Below the pieces are notes generated by a model. It did no database searches, was not told where the DNA came from, and saw only the letters and a program-made list of their open reading frames with translations. Below are positions 13,904 through 21,922 of a DNA stretch of 25,600 nt, piece by piece; position 1 is the first letter of the stretch; each line of letters opens with the position of its first letter. The DNA lies in the IMG/VR virus record IMGVR_UViG_2162886015_000013, positions 1-25,600 of that record; one strand, 5' to 3'. The DNA is from a virus. Position numbers and translations under genes: made by a program.

Positions 13904-16900
13904 TCAGCTCGCGTTCAGGGTGGAGATGAGTTGCTGCTGGCCCTCGCGCATAACGGCCACGGCTTCGCCGCGGACCCTGCCGAGGAATTCGCCGGAGTCG
14001 AGCGTGAGGTCGCCCTCGAAGCTCATGGGCCCCAACGGGCCCCGGGCGGCCATCGACGTGAGGGCGTTGGCCTGGCTTGTCGTGAAGACGGGCTCGGGTC
14101 TGCCCGTGCCGTTGTAGGCGAGGTTGAGGCCCGGCTGTAGGTAGCCGCCCGAGTCGTATCCGCCCTTGCGGTCGTATGCCTTCGACAGGGAGCCGTAGGA
14201 GCCGAGGGCGTACTTCATGGAGCTGTAGATGTTCGCCATCGGGTTGACCGACGTTCCGTACAGAAACGGGCCTGTCTTGCGGTACTTGCCCGCGTAGGAA
14301 CGGAACGTGGGGCCGATGACCTGCATCAACCCGACGGACGGGTGTCCGGCCTTCCAGTTGGAGTCGGTCCGGTTGACGATCGTCGGGTTGCCGCCGGACT
14401 CCTGACTCATGCGGCGGAGCGTCGACCCTGCCAGGCTCCGGGACTGGTGCACTTCGGCGAGAGCCTTGAGGACGACGGGCCGCCACTGTCCGACGCCCTT
14501 CGACGCCTGGTAGTCGATGTTCGGTGTGGCCCGCTTGTCGCCCTCCTTGCCTGCGCCGACGAGGCTGAGCGCCAGGTTCTTCAGGGAGTCCTTGAGTAGC
14601 CCGACAAACCCGATCTTGCCACCGGGGATGGCGTCGATGAGCGGGTTGACGACGTGCGTCACCCCGGATTTCACCGCGTTGCCGAAGGTGTCCTTCAGCC
14701 AGTTGGCGCCGGCCTTCACCTTGTCCCAGGCGCCGCCGAGGGCATCGCCGATGCCGGAGAAGATGCCGCCGTCCTTGAAGCCCAGCTGGGAGCGGACTCC
14801 CGCGACCCCGCCGCTGCGGGCGGCTGCGTTCATCGTGCCGACGTAGCCGGGGCCGACTGCCTTCGTCCATTCCGGGCGCATGATGGCCTCGCCGCCCGAG
14901 AGGGCGACGGGGCCGCGCACGGACGGTACGAGGTGCACGTCCTTGCCCGGGGTGTAGCCGGGCATGATGCCGCCGGTTGCGAACTTGAGGGGGGCGAGGT
15001 GCTTGCCGCCGAACGCGTCGGTGACGAGATTCCAGACCTTCCGGATGCCGTTGTTGTAGACGACGTCCACGACGTACTGGACCGGCGCCTTGGCGATCGC
15101 CTTGACCTTGTCCCAGGCCGTCTTGATCCCGGCGCGCGCCGAGTCGAAGGCGCCGACCATCTTGTCGCGGAGCGTCGTTCCCCATCCGGGGATGGTCTTG
15201 GTGAAGAACGTGCCGATCGGTGAGAGCACATTCCGCTTGATCGACGACCAGGCGTCGGAGATCCCGCCCCGGATCTGGGACCAGTGCTTGACGATATAGA
15301 CGGTCGCCAGGCCGATCGGGCCGGTCAGGGCGCCGAGGATCCACGGCCAGTTCTTCTTCACCCAGTCCAGTGCCGCACGGAACATGGCGGGGATCTTCTT
15401 GGTGAAGAAGTCGGAGAAGGGGCCGGCGAACCAGTCGGTGACGGCCTTGGCCCCTGTCTTCACGGCGGACCAGACCGCTTGCACCCCTGTGCGGAACCAG
15501 CCGAACTTGTTGTAGGCCCAAATGACGATGGCGATCAAGGCCAAGATCGCAATGCCGAGCAGCACGAAGGGGTTCGCGTCGGAGGCGGCGTTGAACGCCC
15601 ACTGGGCGATCGTCCACAGCTTCGTCGCGACAATGATCCCGTAGATCAACTGGATCATCCACGGTGCCTTGTCAGCGACGATCGCAATGAAGTTCGCGAC
15701 GCCGCCGAGGACTTTCAGGAGCGGCCCAGAGATCGGCGACAGCGCCTCCCCTACCTGCAGGAATGCCGAACCGACCTTCCGAAGGGCGCTACCGAGAAGG
15801 GCCGCTTTGTCCGAGGCGAACGTCAGGAAATGCTCGAACGCCGGGGACCCCTTCAGCCCCGCGCCCCAGTCAGCGAACCGCTTGGTGATGCGCTGCATCC
15901 GGGACGAGATGCCGTCCATGTGCGGCAGGAAGCCGTCGACGATGCCCGCCATCCCCTTGATCAGGTTGCCGATTGCGACGCCGAGGCCGATGATCGCTGG
16001 CTTCACCGAGCCCTGCAGATCCTTCTTGAAGCCCTGCCAGAACGGCGACTTCACCGACTTCGAGGCCCGGTCCTGCAGATTCTTGATCGCATCCGCCGCG
16101 CCCTTCACGAACGGCGTCAGCGTCGGCAGCGTGTTCCGCAACGACACCAGCGCCCGCGTGAAGATCGGCATCACGGTCGGCTGCAGAGACTTCGACCAGT
16201 CGCCGAACGCGCTGCGCAGATCCAGGAACGCCTTGAAGGTGTCCCTGGCTGACGGAGACAGTTTCGCCAGCTCCGCCTGGTATTTGGCCTGAGCGATGGC
16301 CGCCTGGTCGACACCGCCGGCTGCCGACATCGACGCTGAGGCGATCTGTCGCTGCGCCGACGCGATGGAGTCCGCACCAGACTGCTGGGCCTGTACGACG
16401 CGTTCCTGAGCACGAGCGATGTTCTCGGCGCCCTGGCGCTGCGTCTCCGTGACGTTCTTCTGCGCCTCCGACAGCTTGTTCTGTGCATCCGCGATGGCGC
16501 GCGTGTTCGCGATCTGCGTCTTGGTAACGTCCTGCTGAGCCGTTTTCAGCGCGGCCGTCTTGTCGACGACGTCCTGCTGCGCCTGAGCGACCCGCTCCTG
16601 GGCCGACTTGACCGTCGCCGAGCCCTCGACGCCAGCCTTGTTGGCGGCGGCCGTGTCGGAGGTCAGTCGCTTCGTCTCCTGCCGTTGCTCCTTGAGCCGC
16701 TGCACCGCCTGGTCGTACTGGAGGAGCGCCTTCTTCTTGTCCAGCTCGGTCGCGTTCGCGTTCTGCAGTACCCGGTCACGTGCCGCGGTCGCCTCGGTCA
16801 GGGCGATCTCGGCGTCCGTCTCGGACAGCTTCGAGTCGGTGAGCTGGTTGTTCATGTCCTGCAGCTGTCGCGACGCCTCGACGCGGGCCGCAGTCAGGTC

Positions 16901-18442
16901 CAACTGCGCCTGACGAGAGCTCTTCTGCGCTTGCGCGAGGTCCCGCTCGGCCTGGTCGACCTGCTGGGTCGCCTGCAGCATCCGCTCGGCGGCCTGCGCA
17001 TACGCATCCGACAGGGCTACCCGCGCCTGCTTCACCTGCGCCGCGGCCTGAGCGTTCGCCTGCGCCGACTGCCGCACCGCATCGCTGACACCACGCTCGG
17101 CATCGGAGATCTGGCGGGCCGCATTGCGCTGCGCGGTGGCCAGAGACTGCTGAGCGCCAGCCAGCTGCAGAGCCTTCGAGGCGCCCTGCGAGGACGCCTG
17201 GCCACCCTGATAGGTGGAGGCCGTTGCCGCATCCTGAGCAGCCTTCTGCGCCTGCAGCACACCACCGATCTGCTTGAAAGCCGGCACCGCGACCAGGGCG
17301 ATCGACCCGATGCCAGCCGCCGCGGCAACGCCGGCCGCCGCGATCGCACCCAGCCCGGCAGCCACCACCGGCAGCACCGGAATGATCGCCGGACCGAACG
17401 CGATAGCCGCCGTGATCAGCAACTGCATGCCGGAGACGGCAGAGGTCGTGTCGACGTCCACGCGGGCGGTCTGTCCGTCGAGCCGGTTGACCGCAGCCTG
17501 GAACGCTGCCAGCTGGGCTGCTGCTGCCCCGGCGTCCACACGCACAGCGACGTTCGCGTTCTGCGACGACAGGCGTGCGAGGCGGGCCTGGATTTCGGTG
17601 ATCCGGGCCAATGCCGTGCCGGCGTCAAGGTCGACGCCGATACGGGCGTCCCGCAGGGACGTCAGCTGAGCCCTGAGGCGGGCAATCTCGACCTCGGCCG
17701 GGCTGGTGTCCGCCCCAATGTTGACATTGGGAAGGGACGCCTCAGCCTGCTGTACAGCAGCCCGAAGGCGAGTCCCGAGCTGCCCGTCCGTCTCGATACG
17801 GATCCGGGCAGGATCGGCAGTGATCTCGTCGATCTGCGCCTGCAGAGCTTGCAGTTGGGCGATCGCGCGAGCCGTGTCGGCACGCACCGCCACATTCGGG
17901 TGAGCGGCACCGATACGGCGCAGCCGCTCCTCGATGTCCGCCGCCTGCGCGCGAGCCGTCTCGGCGTCGATGTCGATGCCGACCGTCTTGCCCGACAGCG
18001 ATTCCATGCGGGCGCGCAGGCGAGCAAGGTCGGCGTCGACGCCCGTGTCCGACAGCCGGACGTCAAGCTTCGGCATCGACCGAAATGCTTCCTGCAACTT
18101 CGCCCGCAGAGAGCGCGCAAAAGCCCCGCCCGCCTGCTCGCCCTGCTTGGCCGCAGCTGGCCTCGCCTGCTGCCCGCCGAGCGTGATGCCCGTCTTCAGG
18201 GCGTCCTTCACCGCATCCTTGATGCGGTTGGCGATCTGGGCGCCGATCTGCTCGCCGATCGTTGTACCGATCGAGCCGATCTCACTCTGCATGGCAGGGC
18301 CGAATGCCTTGCCTGCGGCCTCGCCCGCGTCTTTGCCCGCCTTGGCTCCGGCCTCCTCAAGGGCTGCCTTGAGCCGGGCGTAGATCCCCGTGGTATTGGG
18401 GACGATGTCGACCTCGACGGAGCCGACAGAGATTGCGGGCAC
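13904..18442 (-). CDS. Tape measure protein with lytic transglycosylase domain
   Basis: The 1512-aa protein sets tail length and is ejected with the DNA. Residues about 126-335 hold seven to eight tandem modules of 27-30 residues (pattern V-x-V/I-D then an amphipathic helix). A long hydrophobic segment (about 337-389) follows, then Gln/Ala-rich coiled coil (about 390-730). Further hydrophobic segments (one near 956-980, GIAILALIAIVIWAY) are in the second half. The C-terminal domain has the SLT fold signature: candidate catalytic E1348 in SQESGGNP and GLMQV at 1371-1375, with YDSGGYLQPG near 1465, so it can open peptidoglycan. The GTG at 18442 is 19 nt after the chaperone stop. Gene order and size fit a siphovirus. 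Confidence 0.93.
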   Translation of the reverse strand: MPAISVGSVEVDIVPNTTGIYARLKAALEEAGAKAGKDAGEAAGKAFGPAMQSEIGSIGTTIGEQIGAQIANRIKDAVKDALKTGITLGGQQARPAAAKQGEQAGGAFARSLRAKLQEAFRSMPKLDVRLSDTGVDADLARLRARMESLSGKTVGIDIDAETARAQAADIEERLRRIGAAHPNVAVRADTARAIAQLQALQAQIDEITADPARIRIETDGQLGTRLRAAVQQAEASLPNVNIGADTSPAEVEIARLRAQLTSLRDARIGVDLDAGTALARITEIQARLARLSSQNANVAVRVDAGAAAAQLAAFQAAVNRLDGQTARVDVDTTSAVSGMQLLITAAIAFGPAIIPVLPVVAAGLGAIAAAGVAAAAGIGSIALVAVPAFKQIGGVLQAQKAAQDAATASTYQGGQASSQGASKALQLAGAQQSLATAQRNAARQISDAERGVSDAVRQSAQANAQAAAQVKQARVALSDAYAQAAERMLQATQQVDQAERDLAQAQKSSRQAQLDLTAARVEASRQLQDMNNQLTDSKLSETDAEIALTEATAARDRVLQNANATELDKKKALLQYDQAVQRLKEQRQETKRLTSDTAAANKAGVEGSATVKSAQERVAQAQQDVVDKTAALKTAQQDVTKTQIANTRAIADAQNKLSEAQKNVTETQRQGAENIARAQERVVQAQQSGADSIASAQRQIASASMSAAGGVDQAAIAQAKYQAELAKLSPSARDTFKAFLDLRSAFGDWSKSLQPTVMPIFTRALVSLRNTLPTLTPFVKGAADAIKNLQDRASKSVKSPFWQGFKKDLQGSVKPAIIGLGVAIGNLIKGMAGIVDGFLPHMDGISSRMQRITKRFADWGAGLKGSPAFEHFLTFASDKAALLGSALRKVGSAFLQVGEALSPISGPLLKVLGGVANFIAIVADKAPWMIQLIYGIIVATKLWTIAQWAFNAASDANPFVLLGIAILALIAIVIWAYNKFGWFRTGVQAVWSAVKTGAKAVTDWFAGPFSDFFTKKIPAMFRAALDWVKKNWPWILGALTGPIGLATVYIVKHWSQIRGGISDAWSSIKRNVLSPIGTFFTKTIPGWGTTLRDKMVGAFDSARAGIKTAWDKVKAIAKAPVQYVVDVVYNNGIRKVWNLVTDAFGGKHLAPLKFATGGIMPGYTPGKDVHLVPSVRGPVALSGGEAIMRPEWTKAVGPGYVGTMNAAARSGGVAGVRSQLGFKDGGIFSGIGDALGGAWDKVKAGANWLKDTFGNAVKSGVTHVVNPLIDAIPGGKIGFVGLLKDSLKNLALSLVGAGKEGDKRATPNIDYQASKGVGQWRPVVLKALAEVHQSRSLAGSTLRRMSQESGGNPTIVNRTDSNWKAGHPSVGLMQVIGPTFRSYAGKYRKTGPFLYGTSVNPMANIYSSMKYALGSYGSLSKAYDRKGGYDSGGYLQPGLNLAYNGTGRPEPVFTTSQANALTSMAARGPLGPMSFEGDLTLDSGEFLGRVRGEAVAVMREGQQQLISTLNAS

Positions 18443-18461
18443 TGAGGGCCTCCCCTCAGCG

Positions 18462-18917
18462 CTACGCGGCGCCTCCGTTGATCAGGCCGAATAGGGTGTT
18501 GGCCTGCTCGTCCGTCATCTGCTGCTTCGGTTTGACCGGTCTCGCGCCAGGGCGGCGAATTGGTGTCGGCTGCGTCGGCTTCGTGCCCTTCGGCGTGGTG
18601 TTCGCGCTGGCGTAGAGGTAGGCCAGGTCTGCTACGCGGTCCGCGACAACGGCGAGGAGTTGCTCCAGCTGGGACCAGCGGCCCTTCTCGGGCTCGCCCT
18701 TCTCTGCCTGATGCGCCAGTTCCTCGTCCGACATGCCATTACGCAGGGCGGTCCACGTCGCCGATTCGGGCGGGAGGTGCTCGATGAGGACCCGCAGGCG
18801 ACGCCACGACATGGCACCGCGGTGCACGTCGAGCAGGTCGCAGCCTTGGTAGTAGCGGAGCAGGTCCGCCTCTACCGCCTCCGCGTGCGCCTCGACGACG
18901 GAGCGGGTCCACTGGAT
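18462..18917 (-). CDS. Tail assembly chaperone, frameshift (T) extension
   Basis: This frame is entered by a -1 slip from the G gene at 18923-18917. After the slip it reads I-Q-W-T-R-S-V-V-E-A-H and runs without a stop to 18462, giving a GT fusion of about 281 residues (130 from G plus 151). A GTG at 18827 could start a shorter independent product but has no ribosome site. The sequence includes YYQGCDLLDVHRG, MSWRRLRVLIEHLPP and a Pro/Lys-rich tail (PTQPTPIRRPGARPVKPKQQ). As in lambda gpG/gpGT, the fusion would hold the tape measure while tail tube subunits assemble. Confidence 0.88.
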   Translation of the reverse strand: MQWTRSVVEAHAEAVEADLLRYYQGCDLLDVHRGAMSWRRLRVLIEHLPPESATWTALRNGMSDEELAHQAEKGEPEKGRWSQLEQLLAVVADRVADLAYLYASANTTPKGTKPTQPTPIRRPGARPVKPKQQMTDEQANTLFGLINGGAA

Positions 18918-19306
18918 TTCCCCAGGCTCTCACCGGCCAGCGAGGCCGCATCCAGGGCGAACTCCATGAACTCGACCATCGTGGGGTCGAGTTCGAGGTA
19001 CAGCTCGTAGTCGTCCGGGTGCAGCACCTTCTCGGCGAACCCGTCCAGGTTGCCCTGGTTGAGCATGCGCTGCCACGACGACCGCCAGGCCGCCGGCGGG
19101 ATCACCTGTACTTCTTGGCCGCACAGGTCGGTGGTGACGTAGTGGCCCTCGGCCTCGATCTCCTGGGCCTCGGCCTCGGAGACGTCCGGCTCGTCGAACT
19201 CATCGTCCTGTTCGACGGCACGACGACTTGCCGGGCGGGCCGCCGCCGTGGCCGCGGTGCGCGGCTTCCTGCTGGCGGCCGTGGTCTTGCGGGGCGTGTT
19301 GGCCAT
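18872..19306 (-). CDS. Tail assembly chaperone G protein
   Basis: The 144-aa product has a basic, Ala/Arg/Thr-rich disordered N-terminus (MANTPRKTTAASRKPRTA), an acidic stretch (EQDDEFDEPDVSEAEAQEIE) and a helical C-terminal part (WRSSWQRMLNQGNLDGFAEK and MVEFMEFALDAASLAGESLG). Place between the major tail protein and tape measure, plus the slippery site near its end, identify the lambda gpG equivalent. The ATG at 19306 follows AGAGG by 8 nt; a TTG at 19348 would add 14 residues but lies next to a hairpin. Unshifted translation adds 14 Ser/Arg/Pro-rich residues after the slip codon. Confidence 0.88.
   Translation of the reverse strand: MANTPRKTTAASRKPRTAATAAARPASRRAVEQDDEFDEPDVSEAEAQEIEAEGHYVTTDLCGQEVQVIPPAAWRSSWQRMLNQGNLDGFAEKVLHPDDYELYLELDPTMVEFMEFALDAASLAGESLGKSSGPAPSSRRTRRR
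18875..18923 (-). promoter_or_regulatory. Programmed -1 ribosomal frameshift site
   Basis: In the G frame the codons CTG GGG AAA contain the heptamer G_GGG_AAA (18923-18917). A -1 slip enters the T frame exactly. Ten nt further on, CCGCTCCG (18906-18899) can pair with CGGA (18883-18880) and GCGG (18878-18875) with one bulged G, a stem-loop suited to stall the ribosome. The G frame stops 14 codons after the slip, at TAG 18874-18872. Confidence 0.85.
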
Positions 19307-19349
19307 GGCGCGGGCCTCTCTTCCTGTGGCGGCGCGGGCATCGTTCAAA

Positions 19350-19397
19350 GGTGGGCGGGCCGGGCCCGCGCCGGCTGGCTATACCAGCCCGCCCACC
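19350..19397 (-). terminator. Strong hairpin after the major tail protein gene
   Basis: GGTGGGCGGGC (19350-19360) pairs perfectly with GCCCGCCCACC (19387-19397) over 11 bp. On the minus strand it begins 3 nt after the major tail protein stop and ends in TTTG. It probably ends or protects most transcripts of this highly used gene and lowers expression of the chaperones and tape measure. Confidence 0.75.
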
Positions 19398-19400
19398 CGT

Positions 19401-19988
19401 TCAGGAGCCCGAGTAGACGGGCGTGGCGGGCAGCTTGTCGCAGTGGTACACGGTGTTCCCGGACTCGTCCGGGTAGGTGGTGATCGTCCACTCGTAGCCG
19501 GACATCTCGTCCTGCTTGAAGGAGACGTCGGAGCGGTCGTTGATCTCGCCCTGGGGGACGTAGAAGCCCCGGAAGGATTCACCGTCCACGACGATGAACC
19601 AGAACGCGCGCCGGTCCGGGATCGGGCTCGACGTTTCCGCGTACTTGGTGAGGCCGTCCTCGTCCGGGAGCAGGTCGCTGCTGTCGAGCCGGTACTGCAG
19701 GGACTGCACCACGGTGCGGCTGGTCTCCCAGACCGTCAGCTTGAACGTGCGCACCGACTTCGTGATCTGGGTGCGGAACGGGCTGGTGAGGCCCCACGGC
19801 GTGAACTCCTGGGAGTCCTCGTCGAAACCGTAGGTCAGGCCGTCGTCGCTGATCGCACCGAGCGGCTCCCACGGCGAGACGGGCTGGATCAGCGGGGAGG
19901 CAGGCGCGGTCGAACCGACCGGGGCCACGAAGCCGCCGCCGTTCGCACCCACCAGAGCGAGGTCCGCGGCGCGGGTGATGTTGACCAT
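19401..19988 (-). CDS. Major tail tube protein
   Basis: The 195-aa product begins MVNITRAADLALVGANGGGF, with central motifs GAISDDGLTYGFDEDSQEFT, PWGLTSPFRTQITKSVRTFK and VPQGEINDRSDVSFKQDE. It ends in a YEWTITTYPDESGNTVYH strand, the usual layout of actinophage tail tube subunits. The ATG at 19988 follows GGAGA with 6 nt spacing. It sits between the tail terminator and the G/GT chaperones, flanked by hairpins on both sides, as expected for a gene needing high and separate expression. It would form the hexameric rings of the non-contractile tail tube. Confidence 0.88.
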   Translation of the reverse strand: MVNITRAADLALVGANGGGFVAPVGSTAPASPLIQPVSPWEPLGAISDDGLTYGFDEDSQEFTPWGLTSPFRTQITKSVRTFKLTVWETSRTVVQSLQYRLDSSDLLPDEDGLTKYAETSSPIPDRRAFWFIVVDGESFRGFYVPQGEINDRSDVSFKQDEMSGYEWTITTYPDESGNTVYHCDKLPATPVYSGS

Positions 19989-20011
19989 GAGATGTCTCCA
20001 GACATGGAAGA

Positions 20012-20047
20012 GCCCGCGCACGGGCGGGTACAGGGTCCGGCGCGGGC
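20012..20047 (-). terminator. Hairpin upstream of the major tail protein gene
   Basis: GCCCGCGC (20012-20019) pairs perfectly with GCGCGGGC (20040-20047). On the minus strand it lies 13 nt after the tail terminator stop and is followed by TCTTCC before the ribosome site of the major tail protein. It may be a partial terminator or a 5' stabiliser of the downstream message. Confidence 0.55.
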
Positions 20048-20060
20048 CCAGAACCGGTCG

Positions 20061-20453
20061 TCAGGAGACCGGGTGGCAGAAGATTTCGTAGGTCGCCCCG
20101 GCACGGCGGAGCGAGACGTTCTCGTAGGGACGAGGCGCGGGCAGTGCGAAACCCCCGGTTCGGCCGATCACCGACTGGGCGCTGCTCGACCCGCGGAGTT
20201 CGCCGGTCACCCAACTGTGCACCTCGTTGGCGAGGGCTATGGCGTCAGCCCTGGTCGCCGCGAACACGTTGATGTCGACGATGGCCCGACTCAACTTCAG
20301 CCCGTCGTCGCTGCCGCCGGGGATCTGCTCGATCTGGATAGTCGGCAGTTCGTTTGCGAGATTGTTGTCCAACTCGTCCCGTACTACCGCGTCCGGAAAG
20401 CGAGCGGTCGCGCGGGTGATGAGCTCCAGCTCGATGTCGACGAGAGCGGTCAC
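20061..20453 (-). CDS. Tail terminator / tail completion protein
   Basis: The 130-aa product begins VTALVDIELELITRATARFP, has LPTIQIEQIPGGSDDG, DINVFAATRADAIALANEVH and ends in RRAGATYEIFCHPVS. The alpha/beta layout with a conserved mid strand VDINVFA matches the lambda gpU/minor tail terminator group seen in actinophages. The GTG at 20453 overlaps the stop of the gp10-like gene (GTGA), giving coupled translation. Order gp10-like, terminator, major tail protein is standard. It would cap the tail tube and join it to the head. Confidence 0.75.
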   Translation of the reverse strand: MTALVDIELELITRATARFPDAVVRDELDNNLANELPTIQIEQIPGGSDDGLKLSRAIVDINVFAATRADAIALANEVHSWVTGELRGSSSAQSVIGRTGGFALPAPRPYENVSLRRAGATYEIFCHPVS

Positions 20454-20785
20454 TGATTCCGCCCGCCCTGCAGTGCCGCCCGCAGCAGCACGTGGTGGGC
20501 GGGCCCGCCGCCAGGCCCGTTGCCGTACTCCACCCAGCGGGCGTAGTAGGTGCCGTTGCGGACGTAGCCAACCGCGCGGTCCCGATTCCGGCCGCCACGG
20601 GAGGTGCTGTCCGCTTCCCACGATCCCGCGTAGAGGCCGGGGTGCGGGCCGCCGATGTCGACCGGGGACGTCGCCACGGCGATCCCCTTGATCACCTCGG
20701 CGCGGCGGAGCATCTCCGCCTGCACCATCGGTGAACGCAGCAACTGGCCGACGCCTTTACGGGACATCTTGAACCGTGCTCCCAT
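20450..20785 (-). CDS. HK97 gp10-like head-tail protein
   Basis: The 111-aa product begins MGARFKMSRKGVGQLLRSP and has VKGIAVATSPVD-like helix residues (read as VIKGIAVATSPVD), then PGLYAGSWEADS, RAVGYVRNGTYYARWVEYGN and HHVLLRAALQGG. The sequence Y-Y-A-R-W-V-E-Y-G-N is the hallmark of the gp10-like tail component family. The ATG at 20785 follows GGAGGGG at 2-3 nt. The frame is open upstream to 21232, but that stretch is antisense to the DUF4429-like gene and ignored. It joins the connector ring to the tail. Confidence 0.85.
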   Translation of the reverse strand: MGARFKMSRKGVGQLLRSPMVQAEMLRRAEVIKGIAVATSPVDIGGPHPGLYAGSWEADSTSRGGRNRDRAVGYVRNGTYYARWVEYGNGPGGGPAHHVLLRAALQGGRNQ

Positions 20786-20818
20786 AGCCCCTCCAACATC
20801 ACGCAACTGGGGGCGGAC

Positions 20819-21139
20819 ATGGACGTTAAGGGCGTACTGGGAACGATCACCTTCGACGGGGAATGGGTCACCATCACCAAGACACCTGTCGGGCCGCGCC
20901 CGGCGCCGGTTCGCATCCGGGCAGCCGACATCACAGGAACCCGCTTCAAGGCCGGCACCCGACTGGTCCACGGTTACGTGCAGTTCGTCCTCCCGGGCAG
21001 CACGGCCGCAGGCGAGAAGACCGGCCTCATGCTCGGCGGACGACCGCCCTATACGGACCCGCACAGCCTGTCCATTCCGCGCACGAGCAACGACGCGGCA
21101 GAGAAGCTGGTTGCTGCTGTCGAGCAGGCCCGCAGCTAG
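20819..21139 (+). CDS. DUF4429/PH-like single-domain protein on the opposite strand
   Basis: The 106-aa product reads MDVKGVLGTITFDGEWVTIT, then PAPVRIRAADITGTRFKAG, LVHGYVQFVLPGS and a C-terminal helix (NDAAEKLVAAVEQARS). The GTITFDG...VTI...VRI..ADIT....GYVQF pattern is that of DUF4429, a bacterial PH-like domain common in Streptomyces; the call rests on recalled pattern. The ATG at 20819 follows GGGGGCGG. It runs against every neighbouring gene and overlaps the 3' end of the connector gene by 4 nt, with only 33 bp to the divergent gp10-like start. Any promoter must reach into that gene; TTGAAC at 20769-20774 is a possible -35. It looks like an inserted moron rather than a virion part. Confidence 0.8.
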   Translation: MDVKGVLGTITFDGEWVTITKTPVGPRPAPVRIRAADITGTRFKAGTRLVHGYVQFVLPGSTAAGEKTGLMLGGRPPYTDPHSLSIPRTSNDAAEKLVAAVEQARS

Positions 21140-21498
21140 CCGGTCACCCGGTCGGCTGCGAACTGAATCGGCCCACGTGTGCCGGTGAACGGGCTGCGGC
21201 CCCAGTCGCCTGGCTCGCCGGTGATGTCGCATCTCACGCCGCGAACCATCGCCTGATCCGTGGTCCGTACCGGCTTTCCGGCCGGGGCGTACACGGTCCA
21301 GCCGACGATGACGGTGTCTCTCGCCTGCTGCTGATCCCCTCCCACCTGGGGCGTCTCCGCCCGCGGCGTGACCACGCAGCCCACCAGATCAAAGGACTCG
21401 TCAGGGCCGGGCAGCGGCTGACCGCGCGGCCCACGACCCGTCGACTGCCCGGTCCGCAAGATCCGCACTGTCTCCCCGAAGGGGTACGGGGCGGGCAT
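21136..21498 (-). CDS. Head-tail connector / head closure protein
   Basis: The 120-aa product starts MPAPYPFGETVRILRTGQST, then FDLVGCVVTPRA, ARDTVIVGWTVYAPAG and IQFAADRVTG at the end. Its predicted small beta barrel and place after the adaptor fit a head closure (gp16/FII-like) protein. The ATG at 21498 overlaps the adaptor stop by one base (TGATG). Its 3' end overlaps the plus-strand DUF4429-like gene by 4 nt. Assignment is mainly by gene order. Confidence 0.7.
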   Translation of the reverse strand: MPAPYPFGETVRILRTGQSTGRGPRGQPLPGPDESFDLVGCVVTPRAETPQVGGDQQQARDTVIVGWTVYAPAGKPVRTTDQAMVRGVRCDITGEPGDWGRSPFTGTRGPIQFAADRVTG

Positions 21499-21914
21499 CA
21501 GGGATACCCCCAGCCCGCCTCATAGTCCTCCGACCAGCCAGTGACCTGGTCAAGCGGCCACGTCGGCGACGGGTCCGCAGTAGCGGGAGTCGGGTCAACG
21601 GTGAACGCTCCGCCGCGCCCCGCGAGGGACTTGAGTGCGGCCTTGTCGTTCTTCGTCAGATACAGGCCGCCGCTTCCGCTGGGGCGCTGCACCGACATAG
21701 GGCCGATCGTCTCGTAGGCCACCTGCTGCGGGTTCACGTAAGCGCGACCCGCCACCGACAGGACGACAGCCTCCGCGCCCTCCGGTAGCGGCTTCACGAT
21801 CGTCTGGGCAAGGGAAACCGCAGACGCGATCAGCAAGTCGCCACGATTGCCGTCGATCTCCTCCAGCGCCAGGAACAGGCCGAGTTGCTCAACAGTGGGC
21901 GGGACGAACGTCAC
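21498..21914 (-). CDS. Head-tail connector / adaptor protein
   Basis: The 138-aa product begins VTFVPPTVEQLGLFLALEEI, then RGDLLIASAVSLAQTIVKPL and VVLSVAGRAYVNPQQVAYET, ending in a Trp-rich tail (WPLDQVTGWSEDYEAGWGYP). The helical start with a later strand around AVVLSVAGRAYVNP is typical of gp6/gp15-like adaptor rings below the portal. The GTG at 21914 is 5-6 nt after AGGAGGC, a strong ribosome site. It follows the glycosyltransferase by 8 nt. Confidence 0.78.
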   Translation of the reverse strand: MTFVPPTVEQLGLFLALEEIDGNRGDLLIASAVSLAQTIVKPLPEGAEAVVLSVAGRAYVNPQQVAYETIGPMSVQRPSGSGGLYLTKNDKAALKSLAGRGGAFTVDPTPATADPSPTWPLDQVTGWSEDYEAGWGYP

Positions 21915-21922
21915 GACGCCTC

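Noticed and set aside
16685-18445. 586-codon open frame on the plus strand
   Set aside because: It is fully antisense to the tape measure gene, is rich in Arg, Leu and Gly as expected from high-GC shadow frames, and has no recognisable domain.
18462-18827. T protein as an independent gene starting at GTG 18827
   Set aside because: No ribosome site at that GTG and the frame is open to the slippery site, so the frameshift fusion explains it better.
20786-21232. Minus-strand frame open upstream of the gp10-like gene
   Set aside because: It lies opposite the DUF4429-like gene. The gp10-like family starts at the ATG at 20785 with a strong ribosome site, so the extension is a shadow.
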